Origin: Porphyridium purpureum
Taxonomy: Eukaryota; Rhodophyta; Bangiophyceae; Porphyridiales; Porphyridiaceae
NCBI GenBank assembly: GCA_008690995.1
Contig: VRMN01000008.1
Location: 620,001-684,000 of the forward strand
Direction of reading: 5' to 3'
Length of the DNA stretch: 64,000 nucleotides
Made by a program: the position numbers and the translations under genes. The notes beneath the pieces were generated by a model. It saw only the letters and a list, made by a program, of their open reading frames with translations. It ran no database searches and was not told where the DNA came from. Position 1 is the first letter of the stretch. The number at the start of each line of letters is the position of its first letter. This document shows, piece by piece, positions 20,210-30,263 of the stretch.

Positions 20210-20329
20210 CCAAAAGCTCGGAGCAGGCGCAGTGCAGTCGCCTCCACAGAGTCCCAGAGCTGTTTCTAACAAGACGGGTCGATTTACATACAAAAAGTAC
20301 ACCGCTGCATAGAATGGGGTACAGTAAAC

Positions 20330-21631
20330 TCATCCTACGAGGAAGCCGACGCACAGAAACGCGCAGGACGCGAGCACGCCAAGGAGCGCGGCCGCGTAGC
20401 TGAACCAGCGCGTCCACAGAACGCTGCATACGTACGGCGGCTGGCGCGCAGCGGACTGGTCGCCAGACAGATCGTGCTCTCTGTCATGCACGTCCGTCTT
20501 GGCCCAGTGGTCAAAGCTTGGAAGCAGAATCAAGCTCATGCAGAAGCCCAGGATTTGCGCAGACGCGTGTACCCAGTGTGCGATGTTGGACGTGCTGGTC
20601 AGCGACGAAAGCACGCCGGCAAAGTTGGCCACAAAGACCGACATGAGGCCAGCCGAGATGCACTCGCAGAAGCTGAACATGTCGCACAGCCTCCCGGCCC
20701 ATGCGAGCTCGCCCGTCCACACGGCCACAAAGTTGCCCGCGAGAAGACCCAGGATCCCGCTCCCGCCAATCGAGTTGCACTGTCCATAAATGGGAAGCAG
20801 CCACGGCACGCTGGATAGTACAGGAAGATACGCGCGCCAGCTGCCGTAGCTAAGCTCCGTGATCAAGGAGAACAAGCAGAGCCCCGATATGTTTCCAAAC
20901 AAATGGCCTGTGCTGCTGTGCAAGAAATTCGCAATGAGGTTGCAAAATGTCAAAGCTGTGCCGTTGCATCGCGCATCAAAGTCACAGAATGAATAGATAC
21001 CCCCAGAGCCTGGCGGATTGACGACAAACAGCAACACCCACACACATACAATGAGCAGCGTCATCCACGGAAAATGCCGCTTCGTGCCATAGATGTACCG
21101 TCGCTTGCCAATCTTGACCGGGAATACTGCGACTACGCCGGCCATCACCAGCCGAAGGAAGAAAACCCGTGTCGGTGGCTCTGGCGTCTCTGGCAAGTGG
21201 CGCCGTTCCCAAATTTTCTGAAGCGCCTCGTGTCGCAATGAGCCAATGATTGCAACTACACATACGGGCAGGAGCAAGAAAAAGCCGAGTCCGTACACCC
21301 AGATCCCGATCACAGACGCGGTGTCGCGATACAACAAGTGCGACAGCATGACAGGGAGTTCGTACGCCACGAACGCTGCTCCGAGCACAATTTGGTACGC
21401 ACAAAGCAGCAACCGATTGAGAAAGTCGCGCCTCTTTTTCTCAATCATCGCCTGGGCAGAGTTTTCGGAGCCTGTACGGGAGCTAGCAGACTCGTCCACG
21501 TCATTCATCTCTGCAGGTTCGGCCACGCTTTCAACGTCGAGATCCTGTCTGGGCCGAGCCTGGTCCGTCCCGCGGGAAAAAGCTGAATCTGAATGCGGCG
21601 AGAGTCTGTACTGCAGTCGCGAAATCTCCAT
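20330..21631 (-). CDS. Rhomboid-family intramembrane serine protease
   Basis: 433 residues from the ATG at 21631 (an upstream TTG was ignored). An acidic/Ser-rich cytosolic N-terminus of about 65 residues is followed by roughly seven to eight membrane helices. Rhomboid hallmarks are present: a conserved helix with HSSTGHLFGN (His243 and Asn247, the oxyanion side), the catalytic serine in GGSG (Ser291), and a histidine pair in NIAHWVHAS (His352/355) that would complete the Ser-His dyad. Active residues are intact, so a working protease is likely. The site of action (Golgi, plasma membrane or organelle) cannot be told, since there is no clear targeting peptide. The C-terminal about 60 residues end in one more helix. 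Confidence 0.85.
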   Translation of the reverse strand: MEISRLQYRLSPHSDSAFSRGTDQARPRQDLDVESVAEPAEMNDVDESASSRTGSENSAQAMIEKKRRDFLNRLLLCAYQIVLGAAFVAYELPVMLSHLLYRDTASVIGIWVYGLGFFLLLPVCVVAIIGSLRHEALQKIWERRHLPETPEPPTRVFFLRLVMAGVVAVFPVKIGKRRYIYGTKRHFPWMTLLIVCVWVLLFVVNPPGSGGIYSFCDFDARCNGTALTFCNLIANFLHSSTGHLFGNISGLCLFSLITELSYGSWRAYLPVLSSVPWLLPIYGQCNSIGGSGILGLLAGNFVAVWTGELAWAGRLCDMFSFCECISAGLMSVFVANFAGVLSSLTSTSNIAHWVHASAQILGFCMSLILLPSFDHWAKTDVHDREHDLSGDQSAARQPPYVCSVLWTRWFSYAAALLGVLASCAFLCVGFLVG

Positions 21632-22472
21632 GGTCTTAATCACGCGCAAACTTCACCGACACATCCCCGCCGCCAACGACCCGTGCTGTCTGACCGTCGC
21701 TTCGCGGTACCCGCCATGCTTGTATGGCTCCGAGTCGCCTATCCTCGCGCATCTCCGATTCCTTGCTAAGCGCGAGACTGACCGCGGCCACGCTGCGTGG
21801 TAAAAAGGAATTTCCGGATCGACGATACACTGGGTGTCGTGCTAGCGAATCCTTTTCGCGTACACCGACGAGGGCATTCAGATGCACATCTGGCGTTTGC
21901 GTTGCGCCCCGTGGGCTTCGTACGTGCGGAACATGCCGTCGAATGGCAATGTTCTATCGTGTGCCCGTGCCAACCCCCCTTGAGGATTCGTTTCGTCTTT
22001 GAACTGGCTCGTCCTTGCCTGGTTTGGTGTCCTAAACGTCTGTACTTTCTTGAATTGCAGGACGCATTTCCCTGCGCTCGAGAAAGGGTAAATGGTGCGA
22101 ATCGATCCTCAAGGCTCCATCTGTGGAGCCAGATTCCCTCGTTAACCTTTGGCTGACAAGCTGCGCTAGTCGGCAGCTGACGATGCTCCCACAGTGATGC
22201 TCATGTACACATGACCAACAATGGCGCTCAGGTGGTTGAGGTGAAGATCAAGGGACTATGGTGTGTCTCTCCTTTGCCAAGCTCGCGCCCCCGCGCCACC
22301 GTTTCTGCTTTTCCCCCCCGCGATTGCATGGTCGCATTCGTCTGCGCATGGCTGCGTCTCAACTTGACGCGCAGTCACACGTCAGGGGCGATGTAGGACA
22401 TCGAACCTCCTATTTGTTAGCATACACATATCAATTCTACGTGCGTCCACCACGGTCGCTCTGCTGGTTTCG
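21632..22472. other. Spacer between two minus-strand genes
   Basis: 841 bp that must hold the 3' end of the five-pass membrane gene and the promoter of the rhomboid gene. Open frames here lack ATG starts or family resemblance. No repeat or RNA gene seen. Confidence 0.45.
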
Positions 22473-23885
22473 CTACACATTTCGTGTCGTCTTTGCTCTT
22501 TGTTTGGACCGTGACGCTCGCGAACGGTCACGCTCACGCTTTGTACTCTTGTGCTCTCTGCGCAAGCCGAGCATACGTTGCAACCCTTGCAGAAGACTTC
22601 GCACGTGCGACCGGAGCCGGTAGCTGAGCACAATGGCTACGCAGGAGAAATAGAACGCGTACGCAAGCGCAGCGGCGACGCCAAAGTCGACGAGATCATC
22701 CGAAAGGGCCGGTCTCCAAGCGTTTCGGTAGAAATGCCATGCAATGACCACGTAACCACTCATTGAGAAAAGCAGCCACTTGAAGTCAAGCGAAATGGCG
22801 GCGCCGGGGCTCGCAGGGAGCGCGTTCGAGCCTGTTCCGGTGCCAGCGATGTGCACCAACAGCGCCATGACCACGAAGGCCGAAACAATCACCCACAGGA
22901 TGAGCGAGCCGAGCATTAGGGTTGGAGAGGATTGACGCAAGTGCTCGAGCGGCTTTTTGTCCACCAGAGCGCCAAGCACACTGCAGAACATGGCGTGTGA
23001 GAGCAGTATTCCGTTGCCAAGAAACGCAACTTGTACTGCGGTGAGCGTGCCCACGTGCCGCACGAAGAACAGCACGAGGCTGGTCACAAAGATGATGGGC
23101 ACCAACACAATCATGGTCCACAGCGCGGCCGCGAGGAGAGGGTTCTCAAAGATACTTAAGCGCTCCTCGACCTGCTCGAAAATGCGACGCTGGATTTTGG
23201 ACGTGAGCGCCAGCTCGCGCGCCATTGGCCTAGCAATGGCCTGGGATTTTTTCAGGAAGCCATACTGCGTCTTGGCCAGCACATACTTGCCCTTATTCTC
23301 GAGCCAGTCGTCAAAGTCTGCGGTGGAGTAGCGGGCGAGAATCTCGCTGCAGTCGGTGTGCACCACGTCGATCGCCGACTGTGTCCACGCGATCTTGCGC
23401 GCGAGCTCATGCAGAGAGGAGTTTGTCAGAGTCAGCGAGCGCAGCAGCTCATCGGCGTCATGCGCGCGCTCTGCGAGACTGATTTCTAGATTTGTGTCCC
23501 GGATCGACAGCGACTCGTTCTGCGCACGCAACTGCTCCAACCGGCTGCTCTGGTCAGCGCGACGCTGCATGGCGTCATCCAACTTGGCGCGCATCTCCTT
23601 GACGCGCGCGCGCTTCTGCTGCAACTCGACATGCTGTGCTTCTGTCCACTGCCCATGCCGCTGGTCTGCACCACCCGCACCGGCAGCGGCTGCGGCTGCG
23701 CCACCAGACGCCGACTTGGCGCCGGCACGGCGCAACACCACAAACGCGTCGTCCTCAAACTCGTCGTCGTCCTGCGCGGCGGCGAGCCACGCCAGCGCGG
23801 CCAGCAGCAGAACGATCAGGTGCGGCACGCGGATGTGCAAGCCGGGAGTCATTATCGCGCGGCGACCGCGCCGCTCGCATCGCAT
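22473..23885 (-). CDS. Secretory-pathway protein: coiled coil plus five membrane helices
   Basis: Two ATGs are possible. The first (23885) gives 470 residues. The second (23852) gives a textbook signal peptide (MTPGLHIRVPHLIVLLLAAL, then AWLAAA before an acidic DDDEFEDD) and may be the true start. An Ala/Gly linker follows, then a coiled coil of about 150 residues (RVKEMRAKLDDAMQRR and following). Next comes a block of about five hydrophobic helices (LWTMIVLVPIIFVTSLVL, VAFLGNGILLSHAMF, GSLILWVIVSAFVVMALL, LLFSMSGYVVIAWHF, AAALAYAFYFSCVAIVL). The tail is strongly basic. The layout suggests a lumenal coiled coil anchored in the ER or Golgi. I do not recognise the family. Confidence 0.72.
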   Translation of the reverse strand: MRCERRGRRAIMTPGLHIRVPHLIVLLLAALAWLAAAQDDDEFEDDAFVVLRRAGAKSASGGAAAAAAGAGGADQRHGQWTEAQHVELQQKRARVKEMRAKLDDAMQRRADQSSRLEQLRAQNESLSIRDTNLEISLAERAHDADELLRSLTLTNSSLHELARKIAWTQSAIDVVHTDCSEILARYSTADFDDWLENKGKYVLAKTQYGFLKKSQAIARPMARELALTSKIQRRIFEQVEERLSIFENPLLAAALWTMIVLVPIIFVTSLVLFFVRHVGTLTAVQVAFLGNGILLSHAMFCSVLGALVDKKPLEHLRQSSPTLMLGSLILWVIVSAFVVMALLVHIAGTGTGSNALPASPGAAISLDFKWLLFSMSGYVVIAWHFYRNAWRPALSDDLVDFGVAAALAYAFYFSCVAIVLSYRLRSHVRSLLQGLQRMLGLRREHKSTKRERDRSRASRSKQRAKTTRNV

Positions 23886-25542
23886 CGCGCGCGCAGTCTC
23901 TTGGCCATGCGCGCATCGGTAGGAGACACGCGACACGCACAGCCGAAGAGGTACAGCTTCCCGATGGCGAGGTACAGTTTAATTTTGGGATGACAACTGT
24001 ACCCGAAGTTCAGTGCAGTGTGATTGAATCGCGTTGTCTGATCAGACAGCGCGGCTCGGCTGGTGCGCGGGTGTGGAAGAGAGGGCAAAGGGGTGGTGCG
24101 GGGCAGTTGGGAACGACGACTCGCCGTCCAAGCGACCTTCTGCCGCTTCAGCGGATGGAGTGCTCTGTCCTCGGCGACTCGCTTCCGCTGCTGGTCTTGG
24201 AGAAAGGTTCGCTCTCAGCTTGCTCGTTTCTGGGCACGCGTTTGAAATTCCTCTCGCACTCGCCGATCCCCAAACGTGTGCTTCGGCTCACGTCTGTGAT
24301 AGTACCGTGAAGACGCTTTGTGCAGACCGGGCAGCTACGAGCAGCATGGCGCATGGCCCGTCTACCATCTGGGTGACGTCGGCGGAGACTGCCTGTCACA
24401 GTCGATACCATACTTCCACATGCCTCTGCCTTTCTACAAACCGCTCATCCCGCAAGCGTGAAAGAGACATATGCTGACCAAAAAGCGCGCACCCAATCCA
24501 GGTAAATGCAAGGCGTGATCGTCTGTCGTAAGATTTCGACCACGTACGCCCATCCCGACTGTCTCGACTAGCTGTGTGGCGAGCGGGTGTCAAGCAGACA
24601 AGAAAGCAAGCAAAGCGGTCGCACGCTCGCATGGACAGACTGGAGCCACGCGCCCGTTCCATTCCATCCGCACAAACGATCCAACATCACAGCGGTGGGC
24701 CCCCACCCTCAAAATGAGAAGAACGAGGATAAAGCAAAGGATGCCAACGCGCTGTCCATATCGGGGTGTGCTCGGTTATTTTCCAGCCCCGTTTCCGTTC
24801 ACGCACAAACCTCTTCCAAAACATCACGTCATGCCTTTTGCGCGCACACATATGCCGCGAGAGTAAGAAGAACACCAGAAACAACAAGGTATCGGAGTAT
24901 TTTGCGCCCAACAAAGCGGACAGGGATACACCGACCGACCGACCGAGCGACCGACCGACACAGCGATAGGCCGAGCAGCTGGCAACCGTGCACGGTACGG
25001 CTGGTGTGCGTGTGTGTATTTTTGTTTCCACGCGGCGCGGCAAGAGCTGACCGGGGAGGAACCCTAGCGCGATACCGCCTGCGGAGCGTTTTGGGCCATC
25101 CACTCCGACTGCGTTTATATTCGATGATTCACTCACCCGAAACGACAGGCACTTCCCCTCATCCCTTCCGCGCGTGCGCTGTTTGGCACGAACCAAAGCG
25201 AGCCTCGTAAAACCACACCGTTTCGCACGCTTTGTGGATTTTTTTTTTATGGTGGGGCGGTTTGTTGTGTGTGTATTTTCGGGTTTCTCTCTGTATGTGT
25301 CGCTCTGTGTCTCTCTCTCTCTTCCAGAAGCGCTGCGTGTGTTGTGTTTGTGTGTGTGGGCATGCTGTGAGCGCGGCTGTGCGTTGTGAAAGCGGCTGTG
25401 CTTCACCGGCTTGTGCGTCACGAGCTAAGCCGTCTTTCGACAGCCATGAAACACACAAAGCACCTCTGGCAAGATCGGTGTGCCGCAAAAGCGCTCCTAA
25501 TCTCACTGCACGCGTTGCACCGGCTCTAGAGGGACGCGTGAG
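23886..25542. other. Long intergenic region upstream of the bZIP gene
   Basis: About 1.66 kb between divergent genes. It contains many short frames on both strands without ATG or family support, pyrimidine-rich stretches, short GT-rich tracts near 25,270-25,370, and an imperfect (CCGA)n stretch around 24,931-24,960. The most likely content is the two promoters, with an unusually long control region for the bZIP factor. An unannotated spliced or non-coding transcript cannot be excluded. Confidence 0.4.
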
Positions 25543-25550
25543 TATATAAA
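25543..25550 (+). promoter_or_regulatory. TATA box of the bZIP gene
   Basis: TATATAAA stands 117 bp upstream of the bZIP ATG in GC-richer surroundings (GTGAGTATATAAAGC). It is the clearest core-promoter element in the window, and would place transcription start about 90 bp before the ATG. Confidence 0.6.
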
Positions 25551-25666
25551 GCTTGCGCGACTTTGCACACAGACAGGAGGTTGGTGCAACGGGAGGGTAA
25601 GACAAGTGGGCACGAGGTAGAAGAAGAGTTTCCTAGTATCGTGCGCGAAGGAAGGAAAGTAGAACG

Positions 25667-26431
25667 ATGGATACCTTGGCATACACCCTGCAGGACCAGT
25701 CGGACCTGCCCTCATTGTGGGGCAGCTGCAGTAATCTGTTCGGGCTGAACGCGTCGTGTGGCGACGCGATGTTGCTTCCGGAGACGGATGACTTGGACGA
25801 GCATGTGATGGTGAACGCGGGCACAGACATGGACAACTATGCACAGGTACCCGGCTCGGCCATGACGCCGCAGCTGAAGGGCCCGGCGCATGCCGCTGTT
25901 GTGCCTTCTTTCTACGCCGAGGAACAGGAGCGCTCACAGCTCCCATTGGCAACAGCGCCAACGCCTCAGCTTTGGGACACGGGCTATTCGAAGCAGCAAC
26001 AAACGTCGTCTTACGAGCACGAAGATGAGCATGACGATGAAGACGAGGAAGAGTGCGACGACAACGACCAAGTAGTGCCCGGTGCGAACGACAGCAGTCC
26101 AGCTTTCAAGCGCCGCCGCGTTGGCCGAGGACACGTGGAGCAGCTGGATTTGATGCCTGAGGAGTTTGCCGATCTGAAAGGCACGACTGCAATGCAGGCA
26201 CGCCGTATGACCCCCGATGAGCGCGAGATTGTATTGATGAAGCGAAAGCTGAGGAATCGCCAGTCCGCCAAACGCTCGCGCGTAAAGCGTCAGCTCACTC
26301 TCAACGAGCTAAACGAGGAATACAGAGACCTTGTTGACAGCTCTGCGCAGATGCGCCAGACTATCATGGACCTTATTAACGCGAACAAGCAGCTGCAGGC
26401 GGAGAACGCGCGCTTGCGCGCAAGGAACTAA
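25667..26431 (+). CDS. bZIP transcription factor
   Basis: 254 residues from the ATG at 25667, and a TATA box lies upstream. The N-terminal two thirds are acidic and low in complexity, including an Asp/Glu run (EDEHDDEDEEECDDNDQ), as in activation domains. A nuclear-localisation-like KRRRVGRGH precedes the bZIP. The basic region KRKLRNRQSAKRSRVKRQ matches N-x7-R (Asn-Arg-Gln-Ser-Ala-Lys-Arg-Ser-Arg) and is followed by a leucine zipper (LNELNEEYRDLVDS, then MDLINANKQLQAENARL) reaching the C-terminus. It should bind ACGT-type or AP-1-like sites as a dimer. Converges with the EF-hand gene 175 bp downstream. Confidence 0.92.
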   Translation: MDTLAYTLQDQSDLPSLWGSCSNLFGLNASCGDAMLLPETDDLDEHVMVNAGTDMDNYAQVPGSAMTPQLKGPAHAAVVPSFYAEEQERSQLPLATAPTPQLWDTGYSKQQQTSSYEHEDEHDDEDEEECDDNDQVVPGANDSSPAFKRRRVGRGHVEQLDLMPEEFADLKGTTAMQARRMTPDEREIVLMKRKLRNRQSAKRSRVKRQLTLNELNEEYRDLVDSSAQMRQTIMDLINANKQLQAENARLRARN

Positions 26432-26606
26432 TTGGTTCTGCGACTGGGAAAATTTGCAGGTCGCTTGACCAAGGAGACGCTGGCGATAGGGTCTGCCCTC
26501 CACTCACTATTTAACGGCATTGTTTCGTGTCGATGACGGCTACGTCCTCGAGACGAATGTACTACAAGAGTAAAACTATATGTAAGATTAAGTATGTGGA
26601 GTAATT

Positions 26607-27155
26607 TTACAAACAGTACGTCACAAACTCTTGCCACGATATGACGCCGTTTTGATCCTTGTCGACATCTCGGAATAAACGCGTCATTTCGCCTTCCGGT
26701 ATTCGAGCGCCCTTCCCTGTGAGACGCAGCAGCAGCGCAAATTCATCAAAATCGAGTACGCCATTGGCGTCCTTATCTACCGCGTGAAAGATCTTCTGCA
26801 GACGCGTGAGCTCGTCGTCCGGGTCCTTTGCGCGCTCCAGTGCGCGGACGACCTCGAGACACTCCTCCATGCCCAGCATGGCGGTCTTGGGCACGGAGCT
26901 CAGGATCTCGGCGCACGCCTCGTACCCCAAAGACGTCAAGACCGACTCCAGGTTCTCCACCGAAACGACGCCTGTCCTTGAGGCGTCATACTTGGCCAAT
27001 GCCTGTCGGACGCGCTCCTCCTGAGCCTCACTGAGCAACGTCAAGTCGCCCAGGTCCAACAGAAACGCCGCGCCGCCACTGCCCTTCCCTGGCCCAACTT
27101 CCTCAGCCTCGTACTGCAAGTCGTCCTCGTCGATTTCCAGCGACGGAAACGCCAT
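26607..27155 (-). CDS. EF-hand calcium-binding protein (calmodulin-like)
   Basis: 182 residues from the ATG at 27155 (MAFPSLEIDEDDL); a GTG three codons upstream was ignored. About 50 acidic residues precede four helix-loop-helix units. The first is degenerate (DASRTGVVSVEN) and the second has lost its loop. The third (DKDANGVLDFDE) and fourth (DKDQNGVISWQE) have all calcium ligands at loop positions 1, 3, 5, 9 and 12. The pattern is that of a calmodulin/centrin-like sensor with two working C-terminal sites. The partner is unknown. The MAF start recalls the plastid motif of neighbours, but the following acidic residues argue against import. Confidence 0.85.
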   Translation of the reverse strand: MAFPSLEIDEDDLQYEAEEVGPGKGSGGAAFLLDLGDLTLLSEAQEERVRQALAKYDASRTGVVSVENLESVLTSLGYEACAEILSSVPKTAMLGMEECLEVVRALERAKDPDDELTRLQKIFHAVDKDANGVLDFDEFALLLRLTGKGARIPEGEMTRLFRDVDKDQNGVISWQEFVTYCL

Positions 27156-27200
27156 GTCGTTCACGTCGCGCAGCGTTCAAAAGACACTATGACCCGGTCA

Positions 27201-27362
27201 CTCGGCAACACGGCAACACGGCAACACGGCAACACGGCAACACGGCAACACGGCAACACGGCAACACGGCAACACGGCAACACGGCAACACGGCAACACG
27301 CTCACACGGCAACACGGTCACACGCTCACACGGCAACACGGTCACACGCTCACACGGCCACA
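27201..27362. repeat. Octamer satellite (CGGCAACA)n, about 20 copies
   Basis: About a dozen perfect CGGCAACA units (equivalent to AACACGGC) are followed by a higher-order section alternating CGGCAACA, CGGTCACA and CGCTCACA. It starts about 45 bp from the EF-hand ATG on the promoter side. The plus-strand frame across it, made of repeated Ala-Thr-Arg-Gln-His-Gly-Asn-Thr, is an artefact. It is the same size class and position as the arrays at 2-25, 7968-8207 and 42851-42890. Confidence 0.95.
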
Positions 27363-28698
27363 ACCTCCCAACCTCTTCCCAGTCACGCTTTGAAGCGCCC
27401 TACACCCGCCCCCACACCTTTTCGCCCTCCTCCCCCCGCAACCTAATTCATCGCTTCCCCGCCCAACCACTGTACACCCACACCCACATTACACTACGCA
27501 CTGAACACGCTAACCATGGAGTCCATGAAAGCATTCTATTTTGATACGGTGTCAGTTTGTGCTCGTACGGCATCGAAAAATCGGAAAACATGCCAAGGTC
27601 ACAATTAGGCTAGGGTTTCGTCCTTGTTGCAAGTTGCGGTTCGAAGGTTTGATGCTGCGAGAGATGGGCGAGGCACAAATGCAGTTCGCGTCGCGCGGCG
27701 CGCCGCACCGTGGAGCACGCCAAGGGCGCGTTGCACTGCCGGCAGATGTTCAAGCAGGCTGCAGGTTGATGTTTGTCGTGGCCTTTTGTGCTGGACGTGG
27801 AAACGGCGCCATGAACACTTGAAAGCAGCGGAACCTGACACGCAGTGACGTGCAGTGGATCTGCGCGTGCGCGCGGCAGAGTTGAGCTCCGTGCTCGCTT
27901 CGGCGCGAGCTGTCACGTAGAGGCCGCGCCTTGGCGGTGCATTGTGCGTAGATACAGCAAACTCGCGAAGAAAGGTTGAGCGCAGAGCTCTCATCGATGA
28001 AGAGGCTGGCCATGTCAAATCCCTCAAAGCTGAGCATCTTCGCATAGAAACCAGTCGGACGGCTCTGATTAGTGTGATGTCTTGTTTGTCACCCGGTTCA
28101 CTTTCATCACAGAGTGAAAGTTCCTGGCAGTGGCTGCCACTTCTGGTGCCAAGCGGCGCTTCAGCGTAGCCCACTGTGCTCAGGAGATGAATCCACACGA
28201 ATAAGCGGTGGCTGTTGCACAGCCCTAAGCGAACGCCTGGAGGCACTGTCGAGGAGCATACGCGAACAACCGTCTTGTTGCACTACTAGAACGAACGGGC
28301 GGTTTGAACGGGTCTAAAGAAGCGGAGGCCTCTTGGCTTCCAAAGCTGAATAAGGTTAAAAGAGGGGAAGAGCCACCAGGTCACGAGCCTTCCGCGCGAC
28401 GGCACAGAGTTCCGGAACCTTACCTCGCACCTCATCACAACAAACACCCACACACACACAAATGGCACATGCGCGACTGGACGTTACGATAACTGCCAAA
28501 GCGAAGCTCTGCCAGCCACTAAATGGCCGTCCGCATAGACGGCAAAGGTGATGAAGGCGCTGGCAATCGACGGTTCTCCGAATCCTGGTCGAGGCCAATA
28601 ACGCCGGTGCCCAACGCGCATGCGCGAGACGATCCTTCACGGCTTGCGCGGAAGTAACGCCCCATTTCCAGGGTACAGTAGGTACAGCTGACGTCTGT
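27363..28698. other. Gene-poor stretch before the transposon
   Basis: About 1.3 kb with no supported gene. A minus-strand open frame (about 28039 down to 27605 if started at its first ATG, 145 codons, Arg/Ser-rich) is the longest candidate, but it resembles no family. A (CA)n tract lies near 28,446-28,460. It may be promoter and 5' region of the EF-hand gene plus decayed sequence. Confidence 0.35.
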
Positions 28699-28700
28699 TA

Positions 28701-28840
28701 AAGTGCGGACAAATAGGATAGGACCCCCCCAAATTTTTCTGGACTTTATAATAAATTCGATCGTTTTACTATGTAAGGCGGTGTTCTCCACTGGAGGTAC
28801 AGTGAAACGCGCGCACAAAAAGGATAGGACCGGGAACAAT
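28701..28840 (+). repeat. Left terminal inverted repeat with outer and inner direct repeats
   Basis: The outer repeat starts AAGTGCGGACAAATAGGATA and continues with seven C residues. The inner one, about 110 bp in, reads GCACAAAAAGGATAGGACCG. Spacing matches the right end. Confidence 0.75.
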
Positions 28841-28929
28841 ATCAGCGACAATCCAAGGCTGCGCGTGGACAGGCGGCACGAATTTTCATCTTCGTGTGCG
28901 CTCATGTGCGACACAATCGCTCATGTACC

Positions 28930-29500
28930 ATGCGACGCAAATGCGGACTCTCAGAGCGCGGAAAAAGAGCCATTTTGGCCTTCAAGGCAGCATGCGACGC
29001 TCTGCAGGGAATATCGCGTAAGATAAACCGCTCCGGTAGCGCAATTCGCCGCTTCTCAGCAGGTACTGATGCCTACAGTCTCAAGTACACTTCCACCAAC
29101 CCGTCGAAGCTCACGCCGGCCGTTGTCGAAAGGATCACGAATGGTGAAAGTTTGAGCGAGCTTTTCAAAAAGCGTGACTACTAGCCGAGGATCTGCTCCT
29201 GCAGAGGAAAAACTATTGCATCATGGACCACAGTCCGGAGCGCAATGCACCAGCAATATGCCTTCCATCGTGTGGTGAATAATCTGTCTTTTGACACTCG
29301 ACCGAAAGCTAGCAAGACTTGACTGTGCCAGAGCTCAAACGTCGTTTCGTGAAAAGTGAAAGAAGATTGTTTCTTCTGACGAGAAAAGGTTCGATTTCGA
29401 TGTGCTCAGATGTCTTTCACGCCGCATGGTCAAATGAAGTGGATGATACTCATTCGTGCTGGTCTAATTATACTGCGGGGGAAGCATCATGATCTGGGGC
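28930..29500 (+). pseudogene. Tc1-type transposase remnant
   Basis: A start codon at 28930 opens 84 codons of a paired-like helix-turn-helix (LSERGKRAILAFKAACDALQ, then ISRKINRSGSAIRRF), typical of Tc1 N-termini, ended by a stop at about 29184. Beyond it, in other frames, are recognisable core motifs: SDEKRFDFD around 29375-29400 (first catalytic Asp region) and GGSIMIWGKI around 29476-29505. Later sequence to about 29850 is too decayed to place the last catalytic acid. The gene is clearly inactive. Confidence 0.8.
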
Positions 29501-29987
29501 AAAATTTTGAGCTGTAAACGTTTGTGTTTGCACATTGGTGAAGGCAGAGTGAGTGCAGATAGGTACGTGCGCATGTTGCAGGGCAAAGAGAAGCTTCAGA
29601 AACGCCGCGATTTAGAGAACCATGGCTTCATATGGGTGAAAGAAAATACGAAGCGGCAAACTACTGACCAAGAAGGCAGCATTTTCGAAGCAGCCATGTC
29701 CACATTATGGAGTGGTTTGAGTACTTTCCAGACTTCAGCATGGTTGCCAACGTCTGAGGAATACAGACCGCAAGATTATTGGGGACCAAAGGCAGTACGC
29801 GACCGTGGACCGGCTAAAGAATGCTGTTTTTGCTGCGCAAGGCGCTGTTGAGCTGGCTAGCTTCAACATACTCCATTTGTCAGTGGAAAATCGAATGTGG
29901 ATATGTGCGCAACGTCAGCGTGCATAGGTGGGAGGCAATCCGAGTCGATTCCGCCCGCGCCTTGTTGCGCAATTGCACGCACAAAGT

Positions 29988-30142
29988 TGGGGGTCCTATC
30001 CTATTTGACCATCTTTTTTGTCCTTTTTCCGTGCCCTTCTTCCGTTTCTTGTCCTTTTCATACTAAAACACTTTATTTTTAATATAAAACTCTAAAATTG
30101 AGTATAAAATTGTGGGGGGTCCTATCCATTCTGGTCGCACTT
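29988..30142 (-). repeat. Right terminal inverted repeat with outer and inner direct repeats
   Basis: Read on the minus strand, the outer copy is AAGTGCGACCAGAATGGATA followed by a GGACCCCCC box. The inner copy (rc of about 29990-30011) reads GGTCAAATAGGATAGGACCC, almost identical to the left outer box. The sequence between them is AT-rich. Confidence 0.75.
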
Positions 30143-30263
30143 TATTTGACAGAAAACGGGGGGAACCCTAATTGAGGCAGCGGGCGCGACGACGCGGCAC
30201 TTGCGCGGGTTGGGTTCTGGGTTTTTGGGTGAGGTTGGGTTAGTTGTTTGTGGATGCGGGACG

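Larger units (their letters stand above)
28701..30142 (+). mobile_element. Decayed Tc1/mariner DNA transposon with doubled terminal repeats
   Basis: 1,442 bp flanked by TA at 28699-28700 and 30143-30144, the target duplication of Tc1/mariner. Both ends begin AAGTGCG and share the box AATxGGATAGGACCCCCC. Inside each terminal repeat is a second copy of the box (left near 28812-28832, right near 29990-30011), giving an IR/DR arrangement like that of Sleeping Beauty-type elements. The interior encodes Tc1 transposase fragments in the same direction: an intact N-terminal helix-turn-helix, then catalytic-core motifs in interrupted frames. It is non-autonomous. The right end stops about 120 bp before the ATG of the PTC7-like phosphatase. 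Confidence 0.88.

Noticed and set aside
27189-27446. Plus-strand frame of Thr-Arg-Gln-His-Gly-Asn repeats
   Set aside because: Same artefact from the CGGCAACA octamer array; begins upstream of the array in promoter DNA.
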